Program-made: the position numbers and the translations under genes
Notes under the pieces: model-generated
Seen by the model: only the letters and a program-made list of their open reading frames with translations
Told to the model about the DNA's origin: nothing
Database searches by the model: none
Assembly (NCBI GenBank): GCA_023386365.1
Contig: JAEWJX010000065.1
Span: forward strand, 1-45,007
Direction: 5' to 3'
Length of the DNA stretch: 45,007 bases
Source of the DNA: Actinomycetes bacterium
Lineage (GTDB): Bacteria; Actinomycetota; Actinomycetes; Actinomycetales; Microbacteriaceae
In this document: piece by piece, positions 22,426 through 30,467 of the stretch
How positions within the stretch are numbered: the stretch's first letter is position 1
How the letters are laid out: every line of letters begins with the position of its first letter

Positions 22426-22453
22426 AGTCTACGGACGGGGTCCGGCATAGGCT
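22426..22453. promoter_or_regulatory. Face-to-face leaderless promoters of the SDR and M13 genes
   Basis: TAGACT on the minus strand (22426-22431) with a six-base spacer to the SDR ATG, and TAGGCT on the plus strand (22448-22453) with a seven-base spacer to the M13 ATG. The -35 region of each falls on the -10 of the other, so the two polymerases should compete. Confidence 0.55.
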
Positions 22454-22460
22454 GGCACGC

Positions 22461-24455
22461 ATGACCGACGCCGCTCCCGCCGCCCCCGTCGACGCGAACC
22501 CGGGCACCGCATCCGGTATCGCCCTCGGCGAGCTCGATTCCGCCGTGCGCCCCCAGGACGACCTGTTCCGGCACGTGAACGGCAAGTGGATCGAGCGCAC
22601 CGAGATCCCCAGCGACAAGGCGCGCTACGGCTCGTTCTACCTCCTGGCGGAGGCGGCCGAGCGGGCCGTGCGCGACATCATCGTCGAGGCGCAGCAGGCC
22701 GACCCCGGCACCGAGGAGCGCAAGCTGGGCGACCTGTACGCGAGCTTCATGGATGAGGAGCGCATCGAGGCGCTCGGGTGGGAGCCGCTGCGAGCCGAGC
22801 TGGCGTCCGTCGCCGGCCTCACCGACGTGCCCTCGTTCCTGCACGCGCTGGGCGCTTTCGAGCGGGCCGGCGTGGGCGGTTTCTTCGCCGCGTTCGTCGA
22901 CAACGACCCGGGCGACCCGGAACGGTACCTGGTGTTCCTGGAGCAGGCGGGCCTCGGCCTGCCCGACGAGTCGTACTACCGCGAAGAGAAGTTCGCCGAC
23001 ATCCGCGAGGCGTACGTGGCCTACCTGGAGCGGATGCTGACCCTCGCCGGGTTCGACAAGGGCGCGAAGCGCGCGGCCCGCATCCTCGAGCTGGAGACGG
23101 CGCTCGCCTCCCACCACTGGGACAACGTGCGCACCCGCGACAGCCAGGCCACCTACAACCCGATGTCGGGCGCCGAGTTCGCCTCCCTCGCCGGCGCCGT
23201 CGACCTCGGCCCGTGGTTCGCCGGCCTCGACGCCCCAGCCGGCGTCTTCGACACGGTGGTGGTGCGGGAGCCGAGTTTCGTGGAGGGTGTCGCGGCCCTG
23301 CTCACCGACGACCACCTGCAGGCGTGGCGCGACTGGCTGCGGTTCCAGCTGATCCGGTCGGTGGCGCCGTACCTGCACGCCGAAGTCGTGGAGACGAACT
23401 TCGCCTTCTACGGCAAGACCCTCACCGGCACCCCCGAGCTGCGTGCCCGCTGGAAGCGCGGCGTCTCGCTCGTGGAGGGTTCGCTCGGCGAGGCCGTCGG
23501 CAAGGTGTACGTGGAGCGGCACTTCAGCCCCGACGCGAAGACCGCGATGGATGAGCTGGTGGACTACCTCGTGCAGGCGTACCGGCAGTCCATTGAGACG
23601 CTCGACTGGATGACCGACGAGACGCGTCAGCGCGCTCTCGAGAAGCTCGGCAAGTTCACCCCCAAGATCGGCTACCCGGTGAAGTGGCGCGACTACTCCA
23701 CCCTCGCGATCGACGCATCCGACCTGATCGGCAACGTGCGCGCCACCAGCGCGTTCGAGTTCGCCCGCGAGCTGGGCAAGATCGGCAAGCCGATCGACCG
23801 CGACGAATGGTTCATGACGCCGCAGACCATCAACGCGTACTACAACCCCGGGTTCAACGAGATCGTGTTCCCGGCGGCGATCCTGCAGTACCCGTTCTTC
23901 GATGAGAACCGGGATGCGGCCGCCAACTACGGCGCGATCGGTGCCGTGATCGGGCACGAGATCGGGCACGGTTTCGACGACCAGGGTTCGCGGTTCGACG
24001 GCGACGGCAAGCTCACCGACTGGTGGACGGAAGCCGACCGGGCCGCGTTCGAGGAACGCACCTCGAAGCTGATCGCCCAGTACGACGCCCTCGAGCCGGC
24101 GCAGCTGCCCGGCAACCACGTGAACGGCGCGCTCACCATCGGCGAGAACATCGGCGACCTCGGCGGGCTCGGCATCGCGTGGAAGGCGTACCTGCTGTCG
24201 CTCGGCGGGGAGGAACCCCCCGTCGTCGACGGCCTCACCGGCGCGGAGCGTTTCTTCCTCAGCTGGGCGCAGGCCTGGCAGATCAAGCTGCGCGACGAAG
24301 AGGCGCTGCGGCTGCTGTCGATCGACCCGCATTCGCCGAACGAGTTCCGCTGCAACCAGATCGTCCGTAACATCGAAGCGTTCGCGTCGGCGTTCGGATT
24401 GACGCCCGACGATGCTCTCTGGCTTGCTCCCGAAGACAGGGTCACCATTTGGTAG
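22461..24455 (+). CDS. M13-family metalloendopeptidase (PepO/neprilysin-like)
   Basis: 664 aa, full length. Zinc site HEIGH at 499-503 (VIGHEIGHGFDDQG), third ligand Glu562 in ENIGDLGG (Asp566 follows), substrate-binding NAYYNP (about 454-459), and the family C-terminus RVTIW. M13 enzymes cleave short peptides. There is no signal peptide or membrane anchor, so this is a cytosolic oligopeptidase like PepO of lactic acid bacteria. Leaderless start. Its stop overlaps the following beta-lactamase-like gene by seven bases. Confidence 0.95.
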   Translation: MTDAAPAAPVDANPGTASGIALGELDSAVRPQDDLFRHVNGKWIERTEIPSDKARYGSFYLLAEAAERAVRDIIVEAQQADPGTEERKLGDLYASFMDEERIEALGWEPLRAELASVAGLTDVPSFLHALGAFERAGVGGFFAAFVDNDPGDPERYLVFLEQAGLGLPDESYYREEKFADIREAYVAYLERMLTLAGFDKGAKRAARILELETALASHHWDNVRTRDSQATYNPMSGAEFASLAGAVDLGPWFAGLDAPAGVFDTVVVREPSFVEGVAALLTDDHLQAWRDWLRFQLIRSVAPYLHAEVVETNFAFYGKTLTGTPELRARWKRGVSLVEGSLGEAVGKVYVERHFSPDAKTAMDELVDYLVQAYRQSIETLDWMTDETRQRALEKLGKFTPKIGYPVKWRDYSTLAIDASDLIGNVRATSAFEFARELGKIGKPIDRDEWFMTPQTINAYYNPGFNEIVFPAAILQYPFFDENRDAAANYGAIGAVIGHEIGHGFDDQGSRFDGDGKLTDWWTEADRAAFEERTSKLIAQYDALEPAQLPGNHVNGALTIGENIGDLGGLGIAWKAYLLSLGGEEPPVVDGLTGAERFFLSWAQAWQIKLRDEEALRLLSIDPHSPNEFRCNQIVRNIEAFASAFGLTPDDALWLAPEDRVTIW

Positions 24456-25357
24456 AAACTCCCGTGCTCAGCGGTCGCCGAGCGCGCGTGCCTGCTGCAC
24501 GTGCGCCTCAGCACCGCGCCGAGCATCGGGAGCCCAGCTTCACCGGGTCGTTCAACGCCCTCGGTGAGCTGGCCTACAGCGGCGCCCAGGTGTCGGCATC
24601 CGTCATCGACCTCGACTCGGATCAGCGCATCCTGTCGATCGACGACCGCATCGTGCTGCCCACCGCATCCGTCGGCAAGATCCTGCTGCTCATCGAGGTG
24701 TCGGCCCGGCTGAGTGAGCAGGGTGCGCCGGCGATCGAGGTGCTCGACAAGACGTCGAAGGACCTGGTGGGCGACTCGGGTCTGTGGCGTCACCTGCAGG
24801 CGCGGTCGCTGCCGCTCGCCGATGTGGCCACTCTGGTGGGGGCCACGAGCGACAACCTCGCCACCAACGTGCTGCTGCGCGAGGTGGGGCTGGATGCGGT
24901 GCGTGAGCGCACCGAGAATCTGGGCCTGCTGCGCACCGCCCTGCTCGACCTGGTGCGCGACACCCGCGGACCGGACGACGCCCCCCAGCTCTCCGTCGGC
25001 TCGACCGCCGAACTGGCGTGGCTGTTCTCGGCCCTCGCCCGCGGCAAGGTGGTCGACTCGCTCACCTCGTCGCGTGTGCTCGGGTGGCTGTCGCTCAACA
25101 CCGACCTGTCGATGGTGGCGAGCGCGTTCGGCGTCGACCCCCTGTCGCACCGCGGCGTCGACCACGGCCTGCAGCTGGTGAACAAGACCGGAACCGACAC
25201 GGGGGTGCGTTCCGAGGTCGGCATCCTGCGCGGCCCCCGCCGCGGTGTCGCCTACGCCGTCTCGGTGCAGTTCAGCGACCGTTCGATCGCTTCGCGCCTG
25301 CGGGTACTCGACGCTCTGCGAGCGGTCGGGTTCGACCTGCTCGAGTACGTGCACTGA
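24449..25357 (+). CDS. Class A beta-lactamase-fold serine hydrolase
   Basis: 302 aa. Ser74-x-x-Lys77 (TASVGK), Ser-Asp-Asn at about 134-136 (ATSDNLATN) and Lys-Thr-Gly at 246-248 (NKTGTDTG) give the complete class A core. No signal peptide is visible, so it would stay in the cytoplasm, unlike true secreted penicillinases; a peptidase or esterase role is as likely as antibiotic hydrolysis. The TTG start at 24449 overlaps the M13 stop (24453-24455); a GTG at 24464 is an alternative start. Translation coupling with a peptidase suggests a shared peptide-related role (inference). Confidence 0.82.
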   Translation: MVETPVLSGRRARVPAARAPQHRAEHREPSFTGSFNALGELAYSGAQVSASVIDLDSDQRILSIDDRIVLPTASVGKILLLIEVSARLSEQGAPAIEVLDKTSKDLVGDSGLWRHLQARSLPLADVATLVGATSDNLATNVLLREVGLDAVRERTENLGLLRTALLDLVRDTRGPDDAPQLSVGSTAELAWLFSALARGKVVDSLTSSRVLGWLSLNTDLSMVASAFGVDPLSHRGVDHGLQLVNKTGTDTGVRSEVGILRGPRRGVAYAVSVQFSDRSIASRLRVLDALRAVGFDLLEYVH

Positions 25358-25378
25358 GCGGACGCTGCCCCGTTCTAC

Positions 25379-25437
25379 CCCCGTTGGTCAACGTTCGGTA
25401 ACGGGGTATTGCATCCCCCATCCGGGGGGTCTACTTT
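25379..25437 (+). promoter_or_regulatory. Promoter with two nested dyads ahead of the wall-protein gene
   Basis: TTGCAT (25409-25414), exactly 17 bases, TACTTT (25432-25437). The spacer contains CCCCC-ATCC-GGGGG (25415-25428), a dyad placed between -35 and -10. Upstream lies a second dyad, CCCCGTT (25379-25385) and AACGGGG (25400-25406). This fits control by a dedicated regulator. The predicted start is near 25444. Confidence 0.6.
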
Positions 25438-25442
25438 GAGCA

Positions 25443-25580
25443 ATGCCCGGATCGCTCCGTTCCCCGACGGAGACCCCCCGAGCCGGGCGCTGAAACACGG
25501 CAGTACCCGAACATCCCCCCACATCCCGAACACCTGCACCCCAACGCATCCCATCCCGGCTCCCCGGCCGGGGCGTTCTC
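25443..25580 (+). ncRNA. Structured leader or small RNA upstream of the wall-protein gene
   Basis: Starting about where the promoter would fire: outer stem GCCCGG (25445-25450)/CCGGGC (25483-25488) encloses inner stem CTCCGT (25455-25460)/ACGGAG (25467-25472). Two runs of exactly six cytosines follow (25474-25479 and 25515-25520), and CCCGGC/GCCGGG (25555-25560/25567-25572) with GCGTTCTC could terminate. The 200-base region before 25641 has no convincing ORF. It may be a long 5' UTR, or a separate C-rich sRNA. I could not match it to a known riboswitch class. Confidence 0.35.
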
Positions 25581-25640
25581 GTGCGGGTTCCTTGCCCGCG
25601 TGACTCGTGCGCGCGGGTCCCCCTGCAAGGACAAACCACC

Positions 25641-27944
25641 GTGCTCAAGAAGTCATTGGCGACTCTCGTCGCATTCCTGCTGGGTCTGGGTCTCACGATC
25701 TCGGCCATCTCCCCCGCCACCGCGGACGACATCGATCCCGCGGCCACCGAAACGGTCACTGCCCCCGAAGAGACCGTGCCGGAGGAACCGGCGCCCGTCG
25801 ACCCCGCTCCCCCCGCTGTGGTCGACGAGGCGCCGGCAGTCGACCCCCCGCCCGTCGGCACCGACCCGCCGCAGTTGCGGGCCCGCACCGCCGCCGCCAC
25901 CTCCTACCCGGTGGAGACCACCACCTACGGTGTGGCGCTGTACCTGTACAAGAAGCTCGACCCGACCGCTCCGGCGGCGTGGGAGAACTCCGGCACCCAG
26001 ACGCTGATCGCCTTCGACACCGACAACACGTCGGAGGAGACGAACAACTACTGGACCACCTTCCCCGGCTATCTGCCGGCCGACGTGTGCGGTAGCGGAT
26101 GGGCGGTGCAGCAAGACAAGGTGAAGTTCGTCGGCAGCTTCGCGTTCCCGTCGAGCATCACGTACCCGGTCGACAACATCGGATGGCCGCCGCTGTACGC
26201 GGCGCAGCACAGCGACCTGAGCACCCTCACCCAGGTGCCGGCGTGTGAGATCAAGCCGACGATCGTCGACCCGAGCTGCCTCGCCGACGGCGTGCTCACC
26301 CTCCCCTTCGCCGAGGGGGTCACCTGGTACGTGAACAACGTCGAAACTCCGGCGGGCAACGTCAACGTGCCGGCGGGCTCCAACGTCAGTGTGAAGGCCA
26401 CCGCAAGCAGCTTGAGCGCCCTGCCCGGCAGCGTGCGGGACTCCTACACCGGCAAGTGGACGCGCACCTGGAGCTTCTACGCCTCCTACCCGGAGTGCCG
26501 CGAGCCGGAACTCACCGGCTCGATCCAGTCGATCTGCCTCAACGACGCGCCCTACCTGCGCTACAGCGTCACGCTGATCGACCCCGACCACCAGTCCGCC
26601 GGCGACACGGCCGTGCTGTCGCTCACCGACGGTGTCGAGAGCTACACCTACAGCCCCGACCTCGGCACCCTCACCGACGGCGTCACCCTCACCGGTGACC
26701 TGCTGTGGCCGGGCGCCAGCGTCGACCCGGGAACCGGTGAGGCGAACGGATGGCCCGGCTGGGAGAACGTGGGCGGCGTGTGGCAGGAGACCACCGGCAA
26801 CTACGCCTGGACCCGCGACGGCGTCACCGCCACCATCACCGTCAACCCGGAGCTGAACGCCGACCTGGAGTACCCGCCCGGTGACCCCGACTGCTACCCC
26901 GGCCCGCGCGAGGTGACGCCGACGCTCACCGACACGGCCGCCTCCTGCGAGGTCGACGGCAGCTTCACGCTCGACGACATCGAAGGCGTGCAGTGGTACA
27001 TCGACGGCAGCCCCGTCGGCCCCGGCACCTACCCCGGTGACACCCCCAGCACCAAGAACGTCACCGCCGCCGCCACCGGACCGTACGTGTTGGCACCGGA
27101 TGCCCAAACCAGTTGGGAGCTCGTGTTCGCGGCCCCGCAGGAGTGCCTGACGCTCGCCGGTTCCACCGCATCCGGCAAGTGCGAAGCGGACTCTCCGTGG
27201 ATCTACTACGACATCTCGCTCAACGACCCGTTCGGTGTGGCGTCCGACCACGACGCCGAACTGATCATGTCGGACGGCGTGAACACGTACACGATCCCGC
27301 TCGGCACCCTCGACCCGACCACGAACTCACTGTCGGGTAAGAAGCTGTGGCCGGGGGCGAGCGTCGACCCGGTGACCGGTGAGGCGAACGGATGGCCCGG
27401 CTGGGAGCAGGTGGGCGGCGTGTGGCAGGAGACCACCGGCAACTTCGCCTGGACGCGCAGCATCACCACCGTGGTGCTGTCGGTGAACCCGTCGCTGGTC
27501 GTCAACCTGGCGTACCCGCCGGCCACCCCGTCCTGTGCGATGACCCCGCCCGAGGAACCGCCGACCCTCGGCGTCTTCCCCACCAGCGCGGAACTGTCGG
27601 AACAGTGCACCGCCAACGGTGAGGGGGTCCTCACCCTCGGTCAGGTGGATGGTGTCTCGTTCTTCGAAGACGTCAACTACTTCATCGACGGTGTGCCCGC
27701 CACGTCCTCGACGGTGTACCTGCCGCCGGGCACCTACATCATCACCGTGACAACCAAGTCCGCCACCGACGGGCTCGAAGGCCCCACGTCGTGGCGCGTC
27801 ACCGTCACCGGTGGTGAGAACTGCGGCCAGCTCGACACCCTCGCCCTCACGGGCGCGGCGCCCGGAGGCTGGCTGGCGCTCGCCGCCGCGCTGATGGTGA
27901 TCGGCGCCGGTATCGTCGTCACCCGACGCCGCCGCGCCGCCTAA
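25641..27944 (+). CDS. Sortase-anchored (LALTG) cell-wall protein with internal duplication
   Basis: 767 aa. Signal peptide (1-29, ending SPATAD), Glu/Pro/Val/Ala-rich wall-spanning stretch (about 35-85), Cys-poor beta-rich ectodomain with two homologous modules (about 290-420 and 510-630) each containing WPGASVDP..GEANGWPGWE, and Ig-like linkers with paired cysteines (ending PTSWRVTVTGGENC). The C-terminus has LALTG (734-738), a hydrophobic helix and RRRR: a class E-type sorting signal. Likely an adhesin or structural surface protein; no enzymatic motif. GTG start at 25641 with AAGGA nine bases upstream. Confidence 0.85.
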   Translation: MLKKSLATLVAFLLGLGLTISAISPATADDIDPAATETVTAPEETVPEEPAPVDPAPPAVVDEAPAVDPPPVGTDPPQLRARTAAATSYPVETTTYGVALYLYKKLDPTAPAAWENSGTQTLIAFDTDNTSEETNNYWTTFPGYLPADVCGSGWAVQQDKVKFVGSFAFPSSITYPVDNIGWPPLYAAQHSDLSTLTQVPACEIKPTIVDPSCLADGVLTLPFAEGVTWYVNNVETPAGNVNVPAGSNVSVKATASSLSALPGSVRDSYTGKWTRTWSFYASYPECREPELTGSIQSICLNDAPYLRYSVTLIDPDHQSAGDTAVLSLTDGVESYTYSPDLGTLTDGVTLTGDLLWPGASVDPGTGEANGWPGWENVGGVWQETTGNYAWTRDGVTATITVNPELNADLEYPPGDPDCYPGPREVTPTLTDTAASCEVDGSFTLDDIEGVQWYIDGSPVGPGTYPGDTPSTKNVTAAATGPYVLAPDAQTSWELVFAAPQECLTLAGSTASGKCEADSPWIYYDISLNDPFGVASDHDAELIMSDGVNTYTIPLGTLDPTTNSLSGKKLWPGASVDPVTGEANGWPGWEQVGGVWQETTGNFAWTRSITTVVLSVNPSLVVNLAYPPATPSCAMTPPEEPPTLGVFPTSAELSEQCTANGEGVLTLGQVDGVSFFEDVNYFIDGVPATSSTVYLPPGTYIITVTTKSATDGLEGPTSWRVTVTGGENCGQLDTLALTGAAPGGWLALAAALMVIGAGIVVTRRRRAA
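26703..26816 (+). repeat. Internal duplication, copy 1
   Basis: 114 bp nearly identical to 27345-27458, in the same frame, 642 bp apart. The central 40-plus bases (GGTGAGGCGAACGGATGGCC onward) are identical. Confidence 0.85.
27345..27458 (+). repeat. Internal duplication, copy 2
   Basis: Second copy of the 114-bp block; protein differences are few (ENVGG/EQVGG, NYAWTR/NFAWTR), while the surrounding module parts have diverged much more. This suggests gene conversion or selection on this segment. Confidence 0.85.
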
Positions 27945-27954
27945 GTTCCGTGGT

Positions 27955-27979
27955 CCCGTCCGCTGCAGGGGCGGACGGG
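27955..27979 (+). terminator. Terminator of the wall-protein gene
   Basis: CCCGTCCGC (27955-27963), seven-base loop, GCGGACGGG (27971-27979): perfect 9-bp stem 10 bp past the stop. No T tract. Confidence 0.7.
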
Positions 27980-28009
27980 GCCGCGGTCTGCCCGCAGAGG
28001 AGCACCCTC

Positions 28010-28046
28010 CCGCTGGTTGAGTAGCGCGCGGCGCGCAGCACCGCAC
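28010..28046 (+). repeat. Dispersed palindrome-ended repeat, partial copy A
   Basis: 37 bp beginning CCGCTGGTTGAGTAGCGCGC, identical to the first 37 positions of copy C at 38.7 kb. It is truncated four bases before copy B begins. Confidence 0.85.
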
Positions 28047-28050
28047 CCAT

Positions 28051-28127
28051 CCGCTGGTTGAGTAGCGCGCGGCGCGGAGCGCCGCACGCGTATCGAAACC
28101 CGCGAGACAGCGCCGCGCCAGCGGCAC
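28051..28127 (+). repeat. Dispersed palindrome-ended repeat, full copy B
   Basis: 77 bp running from CCGCTGGTTGAGTAGCG to CGCCAGCGGCAC, with 7-bp inverted ends CCGCTGG/CCAGCGG. It matches copy C (38677-38753, inverted) at 72 of 77 positions without gaps. Its distal part can fold (CAGCGCCGC-GCCA-GCGGCACTG, one mismatch) and lies 10 bp past the hemA stop, so it may double as the hemA terminator. Confidence 0.88.
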
Positions 28128-28137
28128 TGTTCCCGCG

Positions 28138-29373
28138 TCAGGCGGTGGCGGCTTCGTCGGATGCGGCGTCGGCGCCCGGCACCTCGACGCCGTACACGGC
28201 TTCGAGGCCGGCGCTGAAGTCGTCGAGCCGTCCGTCGCGGGCGAGGGTGCGGGCCCGGTCGGAGGGGCCGTGTACCAGCACGCCGGCGAAATGGCGCAGC
28301 GCCGTCTCGACGGTGCCGTCGTCGCCCCGTCGGCGGGCGCGTTCGATCTCCGCCTCCAACAGCGCGTCGACGTGTTGACGCAGGGCGACGATCGCGGGCG
28401 CCGCGGCGTGGTCGGCCGCGTATTCGGCTGCCGCTCCTCCGACGATGGCGTGGGCGGAGTCGGTCAGCTCGGGAAGCGGTGCGTGCAGCGCGAGGATCTC
28501 GAGGTCGAGCAGTTCCACGCCGTCCAGCTCGCCGACGGCGGGGTCGACGTTGCGCGGGAGCCCCAGGTCGATGACGAGCAGCTTGCGGTCAGCGGGCACC
28601 TGCTCGCTGGTGATCGTGTACCGCGCGGTGCAGGTGATCACGACATCCGCATCCGCCATCGCCGCGGTGAGTTCGGCTTCGGGCCGCACACCGTACTTGG
28701 TGGCGAACATGGCGGCGCGGCCGGTGGCAGAGTACACGCGGATGTCGGCGGCGCCGCGGGCGCGCAGCGAGGCGATGGTGGTGGCCGCGTAGCGTCCGGT
28801 GCCGACGAGCAGCACACGTGCGGCCGCCCAGTCGGGGATGCGCGCGGATGCGAGGTCGAGCGCGAGCCGGGCGAGGCTGCGGTCGGCGCCGCTCACGTCG
28901 CCGGCCGAGCGCACGGTGCGGGAGGTGCGGGCGGCCTGCTGGAAGAGGCGGTCGAGGGATGCGCTCGCGGTGCCGGCTCGGCGGGAGTCTTGGGCGGCGC
29001 GCTGAACCTGGCCCGCGATCTCCTCCTCGCCGACGACCATCGATTCGAGGCCGGCGGTGACGGCGAACAGGTGCCGCACCGCGTCGTCGCCGGAGTGGGT
29101 GGTGGCGCTGGCGCGCAGGAGTTCGGCGTCTGCGGGGGCGTCGACGGCGAGGGCGGCGACGACCGCCTCGGTGGCGAGGGCCTCCGCGGCGACGAGCGGG
29201 TCGTCGAGGTCGAGGTACGCCTCGAAGCGGTTGCAGGTCGACAGCACCACGACGCCGCGCACGAACTCCAGTTCGGCGAGTCGACTCGTCGCCTCCGACG
29301 CGGGGATGCGGGACACCCGGTCGAGGAGGTCGAAGTCGGCGTTTGCGTGATTCGCCGTCAGACAGAACAGCAC
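28138..29373 (-). CDS. hemA: Glutamyl-tRNA reductase
   Basis: 411 aa. First step of the C5 route: reduces glutamyl-tRNA(Glu) to glutamate-1-semialdehyde with NADPH. Seen: catalytic Cys47 in LSTCNRFEAY, the GEEEIAGQVQRA signature, Rossmann VLLVGTGRYAATT and a C-terminal helical dimerisation domain. The N-terminus starts MLFCLTANHANADF, so a second cysteine sits at residue 4. GTG start, leaderless (TACCAT, six bases). It is divergent from hemE and separated from the rest of the pathway genes by strand only; HemL for the next step closes the opposite operon. Confidence 0.95.
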   Translation of the reverse strand: MLFCLTANHANADFDLLDRVSRIPASEATSRLAELEFVRGVVVLSTCNRFEAYLDLDDPLVAAEALATEAVVAALAVDAPADAELLRASATTHSGDDAVRHLFAVTAGLESMVVGEEEIAGQVQRAAQDSRRAGTASASLDRLFQQAARTSRTVRSAGDVSGADRSLARLALDLASARIPDWAAARVLLVGTGRYAATTIASLRARGAADIRVYSATGRAAMFATKYGVRPEAELTAAMADADVVITCTARYTITSEQVPADRKLLVIDLGLPRNVDPAVGELDGVELLDLEILALHAPLPELTDSAHAIVGGAAAEYAADHAAAPAIVALRQHVDALLEAEIERARRRGDDGTVETALRHFAGVLVHGPSDRARTLARDGRLDDFSAGLEAVYGVEVPGADAASDEAATA

Positions 29374-29379
29374 CGAACC

Positions 29380-29405
29380 ATGGTAACCGGGGCCGGTGGG
29401 AGGAT
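29380..29405. promoter_or_regulatory. Divergent hemA/hemE promoters
   Basis: TACCAT on the minus strand (29380-29385), six bases to hemA GTG; GAGGAT on the plus strand (29400-29405), six bases to hemE GTG. Only 38 bp separate the two starts, so each -35 lies over the other promoter. A single regulator could set both. Confidence 0.5.
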
Positions 29406-29411
29406 GGTGGG

Positions 29412-30467
29412 GTGCTGTCCCCCCTGCATCCGCTTGTCGACGGTCGCACGACGACCGCCCACTTCATCCGTGCCGTGCGCGGCGAACGCCCCGAGGTGAC
29501 CCCGGTCTGGTTCATGCGCCAGGCGGGCCGCTCCCTGCCGGAGTACCGCGAGACGCGGGCCGGCGTCGACATGCTCGACGCCTGTCTCACCCCGGAGCTG
29601 GCGTCCGAGATCACCCTGCAGCCGATCCGCCGCCACGGGGTGGATGCGGCGATCCTGTTCAGCGACATCGTCGTGCCGGTGCTGCTCGCCGGTGTCGATG
29701 TGCGGATCGTCCCCGGCCGCGGGCCGGTGCTCGAGAACCCGATCCGCACCGCATCCGATGTGCTGAAGTTGCGCCCGATCGACCCGGAGGCGCTGGCGCC
29801 GATCGCGGAGGCGGTGCGACTCACGGTCGCCGAACTCGGCAGCACCCCGCTGATCGCGTTCGGGGGCGCGCCGTTCACGCTCGCCTCGTACTTGGTGGAG
29901 GGCGGTCCGTCGAAGGATCAGTTGCGGGCACGCGCCATGATGTACGCCGACCCGCATGCGTGGGCGTCGCTGCTCAACTGGTGCGCCGATGTGACGGGTG
30001 CGTTCATCCGCACCCAGGTGGAGGCGGGCGCGAGCGCGGCGCAGCTGTTCGATTCCTGGATCGGGTCGCTGTCCCGCCGCGATTACCAGCGCCGCGTGGC
30101 GCCGCATTCGAAGCGGGCGCTCGACGCGCTCCGCGGGCTCGACGTGCCGAAGATCCATTTCGGTGTCGGCTCCGGTGAGGTGCTCGACCTGCTGCCGGGG
30201 CTGGGGGTGGATGCCGTGGGCATCGACTGGAGGCTGCCCCTGGATGAGGCGAGCGCCCGCCTCGGCGGTGGCGTTCCCGTGCAGGGCAACATCGACCCGG
30301 CCCTCCTGTCGGCGCCGTGGCCGGTGCTCCAGGCTCACGTGGAGGATGTGCTCGACCGGGGCCTGGCGGCGCCGTCGCACATCGTCAACCTCGGCCACGG
30401 TGTGCCCCCGGAGACCGACCCCGACGTGCTCACCCGGATCGTGGGGCTCGTCCATGCCCGCCGCTGA
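29412..30467 (+). CDS. hemE: Uroporphyrinogen III decarboxylase
   Basis: 351 aa. Converts uroporphyrinogen III to coproporphyrinogen III. Seen: PVWFMRQAGRSLPEYR (31-46, the conserved N-terminal UroD signature), LFSDIVVP, GGAPFTLASYLVEGG and GVPVQGNIDPALL near the C-terminus. GTG start at 29412 has no Shine-Dalgarno site but GAGGAT at the leaderless distance. A longer in-frame start at 29343 would cross the hemA promoter and is rejected. First gene of the plus-strand haem operon. Confidence 0.95.
   Translation: MLSPLHPLVDGRTTTAHFIRAVRGERPEVTPVWFMRQAGRSLPEYRETRAGVDMLDACLTPELASEITLQPIRRHGVDAAILFSDIVVPVLLAGVDVRIVPGRGPVLENPIRTASDVLKLRPIDPEALAPIAEAVRLTVAELGSTPLIAFGGAPFTLASYLVEGGPSKDQLRARAMMYADPHAWASLLNWCADVTGAFIRTQVEAGASAAQLFDSWIGSLSRRDYQRRVAPHSKRALDALRGLDVPKIHFGVGSGEVLDLLPGLGVDAVGIDWRLPLDEASARLGGGVPVQGNIDPALLSAPWPVLQAHVEDVLDRGLAAPSHIVNLGHGVPPETDPDVLTRIVGLVHARR

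Noticed and set aside
24449..25357. Antibiotic resistance beta-lactamase
   Set aside because: The class A core is present but the lack of a signal peptide makes a periplasm-side or secreted penicillinase role unsupported.
25443..25580. c-di-AMP (ydaO) riboswitch
   Set aside because: The conserved ydaO core segments I can recall are not present; the stems seen are different.
28010..28127. CRISPR-like tandem repeat
   Set aside because: Only one partial and one full copy, four bases apart, with a third inverted copy 10.5 kb away; no spacers and no cas genes.
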